Assembly (NCBI RefSeq): GCF_013280595.1
Contig: NZ_JAAATY010000002.1
Location: 248,001-312,000 of the forward strand
Source of the DNA: Kibdelosporangium persicum
GTDB lineage: Bacteria; Actinomycetota; Actinomycetes; Mycobacteriales; Pseudonocardiaceae
Direction: 5' to 3'
DNA length: 64,000 nt
Made by a program: the position numbers and the translations under genes. Shown one piece after another: positions 17,391 to 25,806 of the stretch; positions within the stretch are counted from its first letter, which is position 1; each line of letters starts with the position of its first letter. Below the pieces are notes generated by a model, which saw only the letters and a program-made list of their open reading frames with translations, was not told the origin of the DNA and did no database searches.

Positions 17391-17549
17391 ACGCCCAAGA
17401 CAGCACCTGTCTGTCTCGGAGAGCACGTCGTCCAGCACTTTGATCAGGTGGTCCGGGCCTTCGAGGACGGTGGTGTTGGGGCGTTCGGCGATCCTATCGA
17501 ACAGGCGTTCAGCACGCTGTCGGCGCTGGTTCGTGTCGCAGCACACTAA
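17391..17549 (-). pseudogene. Possible remnant of a gene beside MITE 2
   Basis: On the minus strand this stretch reads as good actinobacterial codons (mostly G/C third positions). It encodes a segment including RAERLFDRIAERPNTTVLEG and PDHLIKVLDDVLSE, after which the frame runs into the MITE. A GTG lies near 17549. There is no ribosome site and no complete domain, so it looks like the tail or remnant of a gene cut or eroded at the element. I do not recognise the family. Confidence 0.3.
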
Positions 17550-17574
17550 ACCTCCGGCCGGCCTGGAGCGTGGA

Positions 17575-18105
17575 ATGGATGTGAGAGCGGTTGCTGCCGG
17601 CTCGGATGCCGGTCCGTCCAGCATGGACGCGATGGCGGCGTTCGCGGCACTGTTCGACGAGTCCTTCGAGGCGATGAGGCGACTCGCGTACCTGCTTGGT
17701 GCCGATGACCCGGAGAACATCGCGCAGGAGGCGTTCGTCCGGCTGCATGGCCGTTGGCAGACGTTATACGACGACAGCAAGGCGCTGCCGTACCTGCGGG
17801 CGATGGTGGTGAATCTCAGCCGGTCGAGGCTGCGGCACCTGCGTGTCGTGCGGCGGACGCCGCCGGATGTGATGCTCGACGAGTTGTCGGCCGAATCGCA
17901 CGCGATGGCCCGGCAGGAACACAGGCGGATCAGGGAGGCGCTGGGCAAGCTCTCCCGCAGGCAACGGGAAGTGCTGGTGTTGCGCTATTGGCTGGACCTC
18001 GACCAGGCCGCGATCGCCGAGACGCTCGGCGTGGCGGTCGGCACGGTCAAAGCCACCACGTCACACGCGATGACCAACCTGCGCAAGCACCTGGAGGAGT
18101 GGTGA
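17575..18105 (+). CDS. ECF RNA polymerase sigma factor, SigE-like family
   Basis: The 176-residue sigma factor has region 2 (FEAMRRLAYLLGADDPENIAQEAFVRLHGRW) and region 4 (LSRRQREVLVLRYWLDLDQAAIAETLGVAVGTV) separated by a short linker, without the regions found in primary sigma factors. ATG 17575 is preceded by GGAGCG; ATG 17623 is an alternative. It shares a TGATG junction with the next gene, a membrane protein that may act as its regulator. Targets are unknown; the PhoX gene downstream is a candidate. Confidence 0.92.
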   Translation: MDVRAVAAGSDAGPSSMDAMAAFAALFDESFEAMRRLAYLLGADDPENIAQEAFVRLHGRWQTLYDDSKALPYLRAMVVNLSRSRLRHLRVVRRTPPDVMLDELSAESHAMARQEHRRIREALGKLSRRQREVLVLRYWLDLDQAAIAETLGVAVGTVKATTSHAMTNLRKHLEEW

Positions 18106-18872
18106 TGGACGAGCTGGAGCACCGGCTGCGCTCGGCACTCACCGAGTTGGCCGAGGAGGTGCCGCCGAGCCACGGCGCGTGGGAGGAACAACAGCGCCGG
18201 CTGGCGTTGAAAAGTCGTCGAGATCGACGTCGACCGGCTGTTATGGCGGCCGTGGCCGCGGCGGTGGTCGCGCTGATCGCCGTCCCCGTGGTGATCATCA
18301 ACCAGCAGGTGAGCAGTCCGGTGGACCCGGCCGGGTCGTTGCCGCTGGTGACCAACCCGCCGGAGTCGTCGAGGGCTCAGGTGTCCAAGAGCCGCGTCCA
18401 GTACGTCCCGCTCAAGGGCGAATCACTGGTGACCGAGCCGGCCATCGTCGGTTCGCAGTACTTCACAAACGACCGCACGATGCTCCTCACCTACGCGTAC
18501 ACCGTGCGGATGCCGGACGGCGACTGGCAGCTGTGCCGGGCGCAGAACATGGAGGGCCAGCCGATCAACGGTCCTCAGCAGACCACTTTCGGCACACCCT
18601 CATGCCAGCCGCTGCATCAACCGAAGGACGGCAAGTTCTTCTGGGGGCGGCGTGAGATGTCCTCGCCTGGCGCCCCGGGCACCTGGGTGTACGTGATGAG
18701 CCACCCCGCGGACAACCTGATGCTGGCCCGCGCGGACGACAGCCTCCTGATGGCTCAGTCGAAGGCGGTCGGCAAGGACTTCGTCCTGTTCGTCGCGTAT
18801 GTCGGTTCACCGAAGCCTCCGATCCGGTGGACCGTGCGGGACGCGAGCAACCAGACGTTGCAAGACGGTTGA
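18105..18872 (+). CDS. Single-pass membrane protein paired with the sigma factor
   Basis: The 255-residue product begins MDELEHRLRSALTELAEEVP, a helical cytoplasmic segment of about 45 residues rich in Arg/Lys near its end. One transmembrane helix follows at about residues 47-67 (VMAAVAAAVVALIAVPVVII), then an extracellular domain of roughly 185 residues. Layout and position suggest an anti-sigma-like partner, but no HxxxCxxC zinc motif is present, so this is inference. Its ATG overlaps the sigma stop (TGATG). The last bases overlap a PHO-box-like repeat. Confidence 0.8.
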   Translation: MDELEHRLRSALTELAEEVPPSHGAWEEQQRRLALKSRRDRRRPAVMAAVAAAVVALIAVPVVIINQQVSSPVDPAGSLPLVTNPPESSRAQVSKSRVQYVPLKGESLVTEPAIVGSQYFTNDRTMLLTYAYTVRMPDGDWQLCRAQNMEGQPINGPQQTTFGTPSCQPLHQPKDGKFFWGRREMSSPGAPGTWVYVMSHPADNLMLARADDSLLMAQSKAVGKDFVLFVAYVGSPKPPIRWTVRDASNQTLQDG

Positions 18873-18888
18873 CGAACATCAGGTGAAC
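18867..18888 (-). promoter_or_regulatory. PHO-box-like direct repeats upstream of PhoX 1
   Basis: On the minus strand two adjacent 11-base units, GTTCACCTGAT (18888-18878) and GTTCGTCAACC (18877-18867), fit the actinobacterial PhoP-binding layout of GTTCA-type 11-mers. A further GTTCACT occurs on the plus strand at 18907-18913. The site is 83-104 bases upstream of the PhoX start. Orientation is opposite to the gene, so confidence is moderate. Confidence 0.45.
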
Positions 18889-18970
18889 ACAAGGCGACCA
18901 TCGGTCGTTCACTTTCCGGGCCAACCGGCTTAGTGTCGAGCTCCTCGGCGGACCGACTGGAGGAGTCCCG

Positions 18971-20998
18971 ATGCCACCACGCATCCCCTTGCCCCTGCTC
19001 AACAGTGGCAGCCGGGCCGCGGTAATCTGTGAATACCGCTGCGGTAACGCCTGCTCACACGAAGCGCCGAACCCGTCGGCGAACGAGTACCTCGGTGACA
19101 TCGTCACGAACGTGATCAACCGGCGGGGAGCGCTCAAAGCGGGCGCCGTGGTCACGTTCGCGGCGAGCGGCGTGGTCGGCCTGACCGGTTCCGCCGCCGC
19201 TGACGGCCGGCGCGCGACACCCGGGGTGAACTTCGAGCGCGTCCAGCCCAACACGTTGGACGCCGTCGTCGTGCCCCCGGGCTACGAGCAGGCCGTGGTC
19301 ATCCGCTGGGGCGACCCGGTGTTACCGGGCGCGCCGGCCTTCGACTTCGACAGGCAGACCGCGGACGCCCAGGCCAAGCAGTTCGGCTACAACTGCGACT
19401 TCGCCGCGCTGATGCCATTGCCGGGCCACGGCCAGCTGCTGGTCACCAACCACGAGTACACGTCCGAGAACTTCATGTTCAAGGGCTACAGCTCGGCCAA
19501 CCCGACCGAGGAGCAGGTCCGCATCGGGTGGGCGGCGCACGGGCTGTCGGTCGTGGAGGTCGAACAGGTCCGTGGCTCGGGCCGGCTCAGGCCGGTGATC
19601 GGCCGCCACAACCGGCGGATCACCATGACCACGCCGTTCCGGATGACCGGTCCGGCGGCGGGCAGTGACCTGCTGAAGACCTCGGCCGATCCGACCGGCA
19701 CGGTCGCGCTCGGCACGCTGAACAACTGCGCGGGCGGCGTGACGCCGTGGGGCACGATCCTGTCCGGCGAGGAGAACTTCAACCAGTACTGGGCCAACGC
19801 GGGCCAGACCGCGGAACCGGTCAGGTCGCGGGCCGCGCGCTACGGCGTCACCAGCGGGGCGACCAGCCGCAAGTGGGAGCGCTACGACAAGCGGTTCGAC
19901 ATGCTGCAGGAACCCAACGAGGTCAACCGGTTCGGCTACGTCATCGAACTCGACCCGTACGACCCGGAGTCCACGCCGGTCAAGCACACCGCGCTCGGCC
20001 GCTTCAAGCACGAGTGCGCCAACATCCGCGTGGCACGGGACGGGCGCGTGGTCGCGTACTCCGGCGACGACGAGCGCTTCGAGTACCTGTACAAGTTCGT
20101 GTCCAAGAACAAGATGCGCAAGGGCCACAGCCGTGCCGCACGTCGCTACAACATGACCTTGCTCGACGAAGGCACGCTGTACGTCGCCAGGTTCACCGGC
20201 GACAGCCCGCCAAGCGAGATCGACGGCACCGGCAAGCTGCCGTCCGACAAGAGGTTCGACGGCGCCGGCGAGTGGATTCCGCTGGCCGACGGCCGTCGGT
20301 CGTTCGTGCCCGGGATGACCGCCGAGGAGGTCTACGTCTTCACCCGGCTGGCCGCCGACAAGGTCGGGGCGACCAAGATGGACCGCCCGGAGGACGTCCA
20401 GGCCAGCCCGAAGACCGGCAAGGTCTACGTCGCGCTGTCCAACAACGTCGAACGCGGTGTCACGCCGGGCAAGGAGAGCGCGACCGAGCCGAACCCACGC
20501 AACAACAACAAACACGGTCATGTGCTGGAACTGACCGAGCACGACCCGTTGTCGCTGCGGTTCGACTGGTGGTTGTTCCTGGTGTGCGGCGATCCGAAGG
20601 ACCCGAACACGTACTTCGCCGGGTTCCCGCGCGACCAGGTCAGCCCGATCTCCAGTCCGGACAACGTGGCCTTCGACCCGTACGGCAACCTGTGGATCTC
20701 CACCGACTCGGCGGGCGCGCTCGGGATCAACGACGGCCTGTACGCGGTGCCGGTCGACGGCCCGGAACGCGGCAACCTCAAGTTGTTCCTCACGGTGCCC
20801 AGGGGCGCGGAGACGTGCGGTCCGATCGTGCGGGAACGGCTGGTCACGGTGTGCGTGCAGCATCCAGGCGAGCTCGACGGCCACAGCGCCGAGAACCCGG
20901 CGTCACATTGGCCCGACGGCGGTGACAGCCAGCCACGGCCCTCGGTCGTCGCGGTGTGGAAACCAGGACGGCGCGGTCCGGAGCGCATCGGCTTCTAA
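18971..20998 (+). CDS. phoX: PhoX-family phosphatase, Tat-exported (paralogue 1)
   Basis: The 675-residue protein belongs to the PhoX (DUF839) family, calcium/iron phosphatases that release phosphate from organic esters outside the cell. A Tat motif NRRGALKAGA (Arg51/52) precedes a hydrophobic stretch and SAAA. Before it is a 50-residue n-region with the motif CEYRCGNACSH (Cys20, 24, 28). The mature part has TPWGTILSGEENFNQYW, LGRFKHECANI and DGLYAVPVDGP-type PhoX blocks. The ATG at 18971 follows GGAGG. It is followed by a close paralogue after 136 bases. Both likely serve phosphate starvation. Confidence 0.92.
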   Translation: MPPRIPLPLLNSGSRAAVICEYRCGNACSHEAPNPSANEYLGDIVTNVINRRGALKAGAVVTFAASGVVGLTGSAAADGRRATPGVNFERVQPNTLDAVVVPPGYEQAVVIRWGDPVLPGAPAFDFDRQTADAQAKQFGYNCDFAALMPLPGHGQLLVTNHEYTSENFMFKGYSSANPTEEQVRIGWAAHGLSVVEVEQVRGSGRLRPVIGRHNRRITMTTPFRMTGPAAGSDLLKTSADPTGTVALGTLNNCAGGVTPWGTILSGEENFNQYWANAGQTAEPVRSRAARYGVTSGATSRKWERYDKRFDMLQEPNEVNRFGYVIELDPYDPESTPVKHTALGRFKHECANIRVARDGRVVAYSGDDERFEYLYKFVSKNKMRKGHSRAARRYNMTLLDEGTLYVARFTGDSPPSEIDGTGKLPSDKRFDGAGEWIPLADGRRSFVPGMTAEEVYVFTRLAADKVGATKMDRPEDVQASPKTGKVYVALSNNVERGVTPGKESATEPNPRNNNKHGHVLELTEHDPLSLRFDWWLFLVCGDPKDPNTYFAGFPRDQVSPISSPDNVAFDPYGNLWISTDSAGALGINDGLYAVPVDGPERGNLKLFLTVPRGAETCGPIVRERLVTVCVQHPGELDGHSAENPASHWPDGGDSQPRPSVVAVWKPGRRGPERIGF

Positions 20999-21040
20999 CC
21001 CCGCGTAACCAGGCGATTCTCCCGTGCGATGGCGTCAGCT

Positions 21041-21062
21041 GTTCGCCTCGCGTTCACCTGGA
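21041..21062 (+). promoter_or_regulatory. PHO box upstream of PhoX 2
   Basis: Two tandem 11-base units, GTTCGCCTCGC (21041-21051) and GTTCACCTGGA (21052-21062), match the PhoP box format described in Streptomyces. The second unit fits the GTTCAYYYRG core exactly. It lies 73 bases before the GTG start, between the two phosphatase genes, suggesting separate PhoP control of the second copy. Confidence 0.6.
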
Positions 21063-21134
21063 TGTCGGCTGATCAACCCTTGTCACGCTTACGTTTCAGC
21101 CGTTCCGGACTGACCCTCGTACGGGAGGCCTCGC

Positions 21135-23210
21135 GTGTCCTCACGCCCCGAGCCTGGCCGCCGCATGCTGCCTTTGCTCACCGACAACCACCACGGGCGG
21201 CAGGCGATCACCTGCCAGTACCGCTGCAACAACGCCTGTTCCCATGAGGCACCCAACACCTCGGACAACGAGTACTTCGGTGACGTCGTGCGCGATGTCG
21301 TGCGCCGCCGCGGCATGCTCAAGGCCGGCGCCGTGTTCGCCGTGGCCGGCGCCGGTGTGACCGCGCTGGGCGGTACCGCCGCGGCCGCCCCGGCCCAGAA
21401 CGCCGAAGCCGAGGCCCACGGTCGTGGCCGCCCGGACCGCCGGGACGGCTTGAACTTCGACCCGGTCGCCCCGAACACCGAGGACCGGATCGTCGCGCCG
21501 GAAGGCTACGACCAGTCGGTCGTGATCCGCTGGGGCGACCCGGTGCTGCCCGGCGCGCCGAAGTTCGACTTCGACAGGCAGACCGCCGCCGCGCAGGCCA
21601 AGCAGTTCGGCTACAACAACGACTTCTGCGGCCTCGTGCCGCTGGGCCACAACCGCTGGCTGATGGGCTCGAACCACGAGTACTCGTCCGAGACCTTCAT
21701 GTTCAAGGGGTACGACTCGGCCAACCCGACCGAGGAGCAGGTCAAGATCGGCTGGGCGGCGCACGGCTTCTCGGTCGTCGTCGTGGAGAAGGACTTCTGG
21801 TCGGGCAAGCTGGTGCCCAGGCTGGACCGGCACTACAACCGCCGGATCACCGTCACCACCGAATTTGTCCTCGACGGCCCGGCGGCGGGCAGCAAGTACC
21901 TCAGGACCTCGGCGGACAGCACCGGCCGCAAGGTTCTCGGCACGCTGAACAACTGCGCCGGCGGCGTGACGCCGTGGGGCACGATCCTGTCCGGCGAGGA
22001 GAACTTCAACGGTTACTTCGCCAACAGCAACTCCGGCTCGGTCGACCCGCGTGTCGCCCGCTACGGCGCCCCCAGCGCGACCACCTCGCGCAAGTGGGAG
22101 CGGTTCGACCAGCGCTTCGACATCGCCAAGGAGCCGAACGAGTTCAACCGGTTCGGCTACATCGTCGAGATCGACCCGCACGACCCGAAGTCGGCCCCGG
22201 TGAAGCACACCGCACTGGGCCGCTTCAAGCACGAGGGCGCCAACGTCCGCGTCGCGCGGGACGGCCGTGTAGTCGTCTACATGGGCGACGACGAGCGCTT
22301 CGACTACATCTACAAGTTCGTCTCCAAGGGCCGCATCAAGCACGGCAACAGCCAGCGCGCCCGTGAGGAGAACAAGAAGCTGCTGTCCGACGGGACGCTG
22401 TATGTCGCCAAGTTCACCGGTGACAGCCCGGCCGCGGAGATCGACGGGTCCGGCAAGCTGCCGTCCGACGGCGAGTTCGACGGCGTCGGCGAGTGGATCC
22501 CGCTGGCCAGCGGCGACAAGTCCTTTGTGGACGGATTCACCGCCGAAGAGGTGTACGTCTTCACCCGCCTGGCCGCGGACAAGGCCGGCGCGACCAAGAT
22601 GGACCGTCCCGAGGACGTCGAGCCGAACCCGAAGACCGGCCGGGTGTACGCGGCGCTGACCAACAACACCGACCGCGGCGTCCGCCCCGGCAAGGAAGGC
22701 GCGACCGAGCCCAACCCGCGGATCGGCAACAAGCACGGCCACGTCCTGGAGTGGGAAGAGCGCGGCAACGACCCGACCGCCACGAAGTTCTCGTGGAAGC
22801 TCTTCCTGGTCTGCGGTGACCCGTCGTCGCCGGACACCTACTTCGGTGGCTACGACAAGTCACAGGTCAGCCCGATCTCGTGCCCGGACAACGTGGCCTT
22901 CGACAAGCGCGGCAACCTGTGGATCTCCACCGACGGCAACGCGCTGAAGTCCAACGACGGCCTGTTCGCCGTACCGACCGAGGGCCGTTATCGCGGCCGG
23001 GTCAAGCAGTTCCTGACCGTGCCGAAGGGCGCGGAGACCTGTGGCCCGGTCATCGAGGACGACTTCGTCCTCGTCTCGGTGCAGCACCCGGGTGAGTTCG
23101 ACGAGGCCAGCGCCGAGAACCCGCTGTCGCACTGGCCGGACGGCGGCACCAGCCAGCCGCGGCCGTCCGTGGCCGCGATCTGGCCGCGCCGCGGCAAGAT
23201 CTGCGACTGA
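21135..23210 (+). CDS. phoX: PhoX-family phosphatase, Tat-exported (paralogue 2)
   Basis: This 691-residue paralogue has the same layout as its neighbour: a long n-region with CQYRCNNACSHEAPNTSDN (Cys27, 31, 35), twin arginines in VRRRGMLKAG (57-59), a hydrophobic core, an AAAAP cleavage area, then the PhoX domain. The GTG start at 21135 has GGGAGG at 21123-21128. The C-terminal part retains all blocks seen in paralogue 1, so it should be active. A perfect 13-bp hairpin closes the gene. Confidence 0.92.
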   Translation: MSSRPEPGRRMLPLLTDNHHGRQAITCQYRCNNACSHEAPNTSDNEYFGDVVRDVVRRRGMLKAGAVFAVAGAGVTALGGTAAAAPAQNAEAEAHGRGRPDRRDGLNFDPVAPNTEDRIVAPEGYDQSVVIRWGDPVLPGAPKFDFDRQTAAAQAKQFGYNNDFCGLVPLGHNRWLMGSNHEYSSETFMFKGYDSANPTEEQVKIGWAAHGFSVVVVEKDFWSGKLVPRLDRHYNRRITVTTEFVLDGPAAGSKYLRTSADSTGRKVLGTLNNCAGGVTPWGTILSGEENFNGYFANSNSGSVDPRVARYGAPSATTSRKWERFDQRFDIAKEPNEFNRFGYIVEIDPHDPKSAPVKHTALGRFKHEGANVRVARDGRVVVYMGDDERFDYIYKFVSKGRIKHGNSQRAREENKKLLSDGTLYVAKFTGDSPAAEIDGSGKLPSDGEFDGVGEWIPLASGDKSFVDGFTAEEVYVFTRLAADKAGATKMDRPEDVEPNPKTGRVYAALTNNTDRGVRPGKEGATEPNPRIGNKHGHVLEWEERGNDPTATKFSWKLFLVCGDPSSPDTYFGGYDKSQVSPISCPDNVAFDKRGNLWISTDGNALKSNDGLFAVPTEGRYRGRVKQFLTVPKGAETCGPVIEDDFVLVSVQHPGEFDEASAENPLSHWPDGGTSQPRPSVAAIWPRRGKICD

Positions 23211-23219
23211 TCACGAACT

Positions 23220-23249
23220 GTGGTGGGGCCGGAACTCCGGCCCCACCAC
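23220..23249. terminator. Bidirectional terminator
   Basis: GTGGTGGGGCCGG (23220-23232) and CCGGCCCCACCAC (23237-23249) form a perfect 13-bp stem with a 4-base loop. It sits 9 bases after the PhoX 2 stop and 1 base from the end of the small minus-strand frame at 23251, so it can end transcription from both sides. Confidence 0.9.
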
Positions 23250-23250
23250 A

Positions 23251-23424
23251 TCACGGCTCAAGAAGAACCACGGGATCGAACGAGATCTTGATCAGGTAGC
23301 CGTCCTGGCCCTCGTACTTCCCGACCATCGGTGCATACGGGAGCGGCAGGTAACGCTCGGCGAGACCGGTACTCCACATGCCGTAGAACTCGATCAACGG
23401 ATCGAATCCCAATGCCCGCGTCAC
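23251..23424 (-). CDS. Small 57-residue protein downstream of ino1
   Basis: A minus-strand frame starts with GTG at 23424, six bases after an excellent GGAGG ribosome site (23431-23435), and stops at 23251. The product begins MTRALGFDPLIEFYG, includes YLPLPYAPMVGKYEGQDGYL and ends DPVVLLEP. About 80 percent of its third positions are G or C. There is no signal peptide or membrane helix; it is aromatic- and proline-rich. It follows ino1 by 24 bases and ends at a terminator, so it is probably the last gene of the padR-ino1 unit. I do not recognise it. Confidence 0.55.
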   Translation of the reverse strand: MTRALGFDPLIEFYGMWSTGLAERYLPLPYAPMVGKYEGQDGYLIKISFDPVVLLEP

Positions 23425-23448
23425 CCGCCACCTCCGTCAAAAGGAACC

Positions 23449-24531
23449 TCAGCCTTCCACGTCACCGCGGATGAAGGCCTCGACGGCGTCGCGGGCCTCG
23501 GAGTCCGAGTACTGCTCGGGCGGGGACTTCATGAAGTAGGACGAGGCCGAGAGGATCGGCCCGCCGATGCCGCGGTCCTTGGCGATCTTGGCGGCGCGGA
23601 CCGCGTCGATGATCACACCGGCCGAGTTGGGGGAGTCCCAGACCTCGAGCTTGTACTCGAGGTTCAGCGGGGTGTCGCCGAAGGAACGGCCCTCCAGGCG
23701 CACGTAGGCCCACTTGCGGTCGTCCAGCCAAGGCACGTGGTCCGACGGCCCGATGTGCACGTCGGCCTTCTCCATCTCGTGCGGCACCTGCGAGGTGACC
23801 GCCTGGGTCTTGGAGATCTTCTTCGACTGGAGGCGTTTGCGCTCCAGCATGTTCATGAAGTCCATGTTGCCGCCGAAGTTGAGCTGGTAGGTCCGCAGCA
23901 GCTCGACTCCGCGGTCCTCGAACAGCTTGGCCAGCACGCGGTGCGTGATGGTGGCGCCGACCTGGGACTTGATGTCGTCGCCGACGATCGGCACGCCCGC
24001 GGCGCGGAACTTCTCGGCCCACACCGGGTCCGAGGCGATGAACACCGGCAGCGCGTTGACGAACGCGACGCCCGCGTCGATGGCGCACTGGGCGTAGAAC
24101 TTGTCCGCCTCCTCCGAACCGACCGGGAGGTAGGACACCAGCACGTCCGCGCCCGACTCCTTGAGCACCTTGACCACGTCGACCGGGTCCTCGTCGGCCT
24201 CGGTGATGATCTCGCGGTAGTACTCGCCCAGCCCGTCGAGGGTGTGGCCACGCTGCACCGTCACCCCGAGCGGGGGCACGTCGCAGATCCTGATCGTGTT
24301 GTTCTCGCTGGCCACGATGGCTTCGGACAGGTCACGCCCGACCTTCTTGGCATCCACGTCGAACGCTGCGACGAACTGCACGTCGCCGACGTGGTACTCG
24401 CCGAACCGCACGTGCATCAGGCCGGGCACGCGGGTGGCTGGATCGGCGTCGCGGTAGTAGTGGACGCCCTGCACCAGCGAAGCCGCGCAGTTTCCGACGC
24501 CGACGATGGCCACTTTCACGCTTTGGCCCAT
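23449..24531 (-). CDS. ino1: Inositol-3-phosphate synthase
   Basis: The 360-residue enzyme converts glucose 6-phosphate to 1L-myo-inositol 3-phosphate with NAD, the first step for phosphatidylinositol, mycothiol and mannosides. It has the Rossmann loop [14 protein letters not shown] at residues 9-22, the [15 protein letters not shown] segment, [11 protein letters not shown], and NFGGNMDF. Conserved lysines lie in [13 protein letters not shown]. Length is that of actinobacterial Ino1. AAGGAGA precedes the ATG. It lies downstream of a PadR regulator on the same strand, as in mycobacteria (Rv0046c/Rv0047c). Confidence 0.97.
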   Translation of the reverse strand: MGQSVKVAIVGVGNCAASLVQGVHYYRDADPATRVPGLMHVRFGEYHVGDVQFVAAFDVDAKKVGRDLSEAIVASENNTIRICDVPPLGVTVQRGHTLDGLGEYYREIITEADEDPVDVVKVLKESGADVLVSYLPVGSEEADKFYAQCAIDAGVAFVNALPVFIASDPVWAEKFRAAGVPIVGDDIKSQVGATITHRVLAKLFEDRGVELLRTYQLNFGGNMDFMNMLERKRLQSKKISKTQAVTSQVPHEMEKADVHIGPSDHVPWLDDRKWAYVRLEGRSFGDTPLNLEYKLEVWDSPNSAGVIIDAVRAAKIAKDRGIGGPILSASSYFMKSPPEQYSDSEARDAVEAFIRGDVEG

Positions 24532-24597
24532 GCCGGTTCTCCTTATCCTTGTCCGCTGACGGCGCCTTCAGCTGCCGTCACTGGTCTTTCCGCCGGC

Positions 24598-25140
24598 TCA
24601 CAGCGCGCCGCCATCCTGCTCGCGCTGTTCCTCGGCGATCAGCTCGTTGAGCCACCGCACCTCGCGTTCACTGCTCTCCAGTCCCATCCGGTGCAGCTCG
24701 CGGGTGTAGCGGTCGATCTGTTCGCCCATCCGGGCCAGTGCCGAACGCTGGCCTTCCCTGCGTTCCTCGACCCGTCTGCGGCGGCCTTCCAGGATCCGCA
24801 TCCTGACTTCGGCGGGTGTCCGGGAGAAGAACGCCATGTGGACGCCGAACCCCTCGTCGTCCCAAGTCTGGGGACCGGCGTCGGCCAGCAGTTCGGCGAA
24901 GCGTTCCTTGCCGTCCGCGGTGAGCTTGTAGACCCGCTTGGCCCGGCGTCCCCACGTGCGGTTCTCGTCCGGATCCTCCTCGACGATGAAGCCGGCGCGT
25001 TGCAGGCGGCGCAATGTGGGATACAGGGACCCGTAGGAGAAGGTGCGTAGGGTGCCGAGCAGGTCGAACAACCGTTTACGCAGTTCGTAGCCGTGCATCG
25101 AGGCCTCGTGCAGCAGCCCGAGGATGGCGAACTCAAGCAC
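24598..25140 (-). CDS. PadR-family regulator of the ino1 locus
   Basis: The 180-residue regulator has a PadR winged helix (LEFAILGLLHEASMHGYELR, then SYGSLYPTLRRLQRAGFI) and the extended C-terminal helical domain (Vir-type). I choose GTG 25140, preceded by GGGAGG five bases upstream; a frame to 25161 has no homology. The gene is immediately upstream of ino1, a pairing conserved across actinobacteria, so ino1 or itself is the likely target. An inverted repeat covering a TATAAT lies 35 bases upstream. Confidence 0.92.
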   Translation of the reverse strand: MLEFAILGLLHEASMHGYELRKRLFDLLGTLRTFSYGSLYPTLRRLQRAGFIVEEDPDENRTWGRRAKRVYKLTADGKERFAELLADAGPQTWDDEGFGVHMAFFSRTPAEVRMRILEGRRRRVEERREGQRSALARMGEQIDRYTRELHRMGLESSEREVRWLNELIAEEQREQDGGAL

Positions 25141-25174
25141 CGAGACCTCCCTTCCGGACACCTTGACCTACCGG

Positions 25175-25200
25175 CCGATTATATCGTTGCGATACATCGG
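25175..25200 (-). promoter_or_regulatory. PadR operator overlapping a -10 box
   Basis: The core TATCG-TTG-CGATA (25182-25194) is a perfect inverted repeat flanked by CCGAT and ATCGG. On the minus strand it includes a consensus -10 hexamer TATAAT at 25183-25178, about 38 bases before the PadR start. No good -35 is visible. Binding here would block the promoter, so autoregulation is likely. Confidence 0.55.
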
Positions 25201-25331
25201 GCGCCGGTTCAACGAAATGAGCCTGTGGCAATCGACACCTCCGCATTGATCCGCAGGTCGAAGGGCTGACAGTGGCCCGCTGCGCCGAACGGCGCAACGG
25301 TCCTCAGCTGGGGGCACGTAGTCTGTCCGGT

Positions 25332-25736
25332 GTGCGGACCCAACGTCAGGTCGTGGACTACTCGCTGCAGCGCCGTGCGCTGCTCGCCGAGGTCTACTCC
25401 GGCCGGGTCGGCACCATGGAGGTCTGCGACGCCAGTCCCTACCTGCTGCGAGCAGCGAAGTTCCATGGTCAGCCGACGGACGTGCAATGCCCGGTGTGCC
25501 GCAAGGAACCGCTCACGCTGGTGTCGTGGATCTACGGGGACGAGCTCAAGCACGCCTCCGGATCCGCGCGTTCGCCCGAGGAACTCGCCAAACTGGCGAA
25601 CCTCTACGAGGAGTTCACCGTGTATGCGGTAGAAGTTTGCCGCACATGTTCATGGAACCACCTAGTGCAGTCATACGTCTTGGGAACGCGTGGTCTGCGT
25701 TCCGGCAAGCCACGCAGGAGGACAGTGGCGGAGTGA
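25332..25736 (+). CDS. DUF5318 zinc-ribbon protein
   Basis: The 134-residue protein is the DUF5318 family found upstream of ponA in actinobacteria (Rv0049-like). It has two CxxC pairs, CPVC near residue 55 and CRTC near residue 100, that should bind zinc. RTQRQVVDYSLQRRALLAEV at the N-terminus and a basic tail KPRRRTVAE are family features. The GTG start at 25332 is chosen because the 20 residues upstream lack homology. Function is unknown. It is followed by ponA on the same strand. Confidence 0.9.
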   Translation: MRTQRQVVDYSLQRRALLAEVYSGRVGTMEVCDASPYLLRAAKFHGQPTDVQCPVCRKEPLTLVSWIYGDELKHASGSARSPEELAKLANLYEEFTVYAVEVCRTCSWNHLVQSYVLGTRGLRSGKPRRRTVAE

Positions 25737-25806
25737 GGCGGTTGCAAACGCACTTGTTTCGTCACAAACTGCTCCGCATGCTCGCGGACGTCTGGAAGGC
25801 CCATTC

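Noticed and set aside
18105-18872. Classical zinc anti-sigma factor
   Set aside because: Position fits, but no HxxxCxxC motif or ZAS fold signature is seen. It is called only as a membrane partner.
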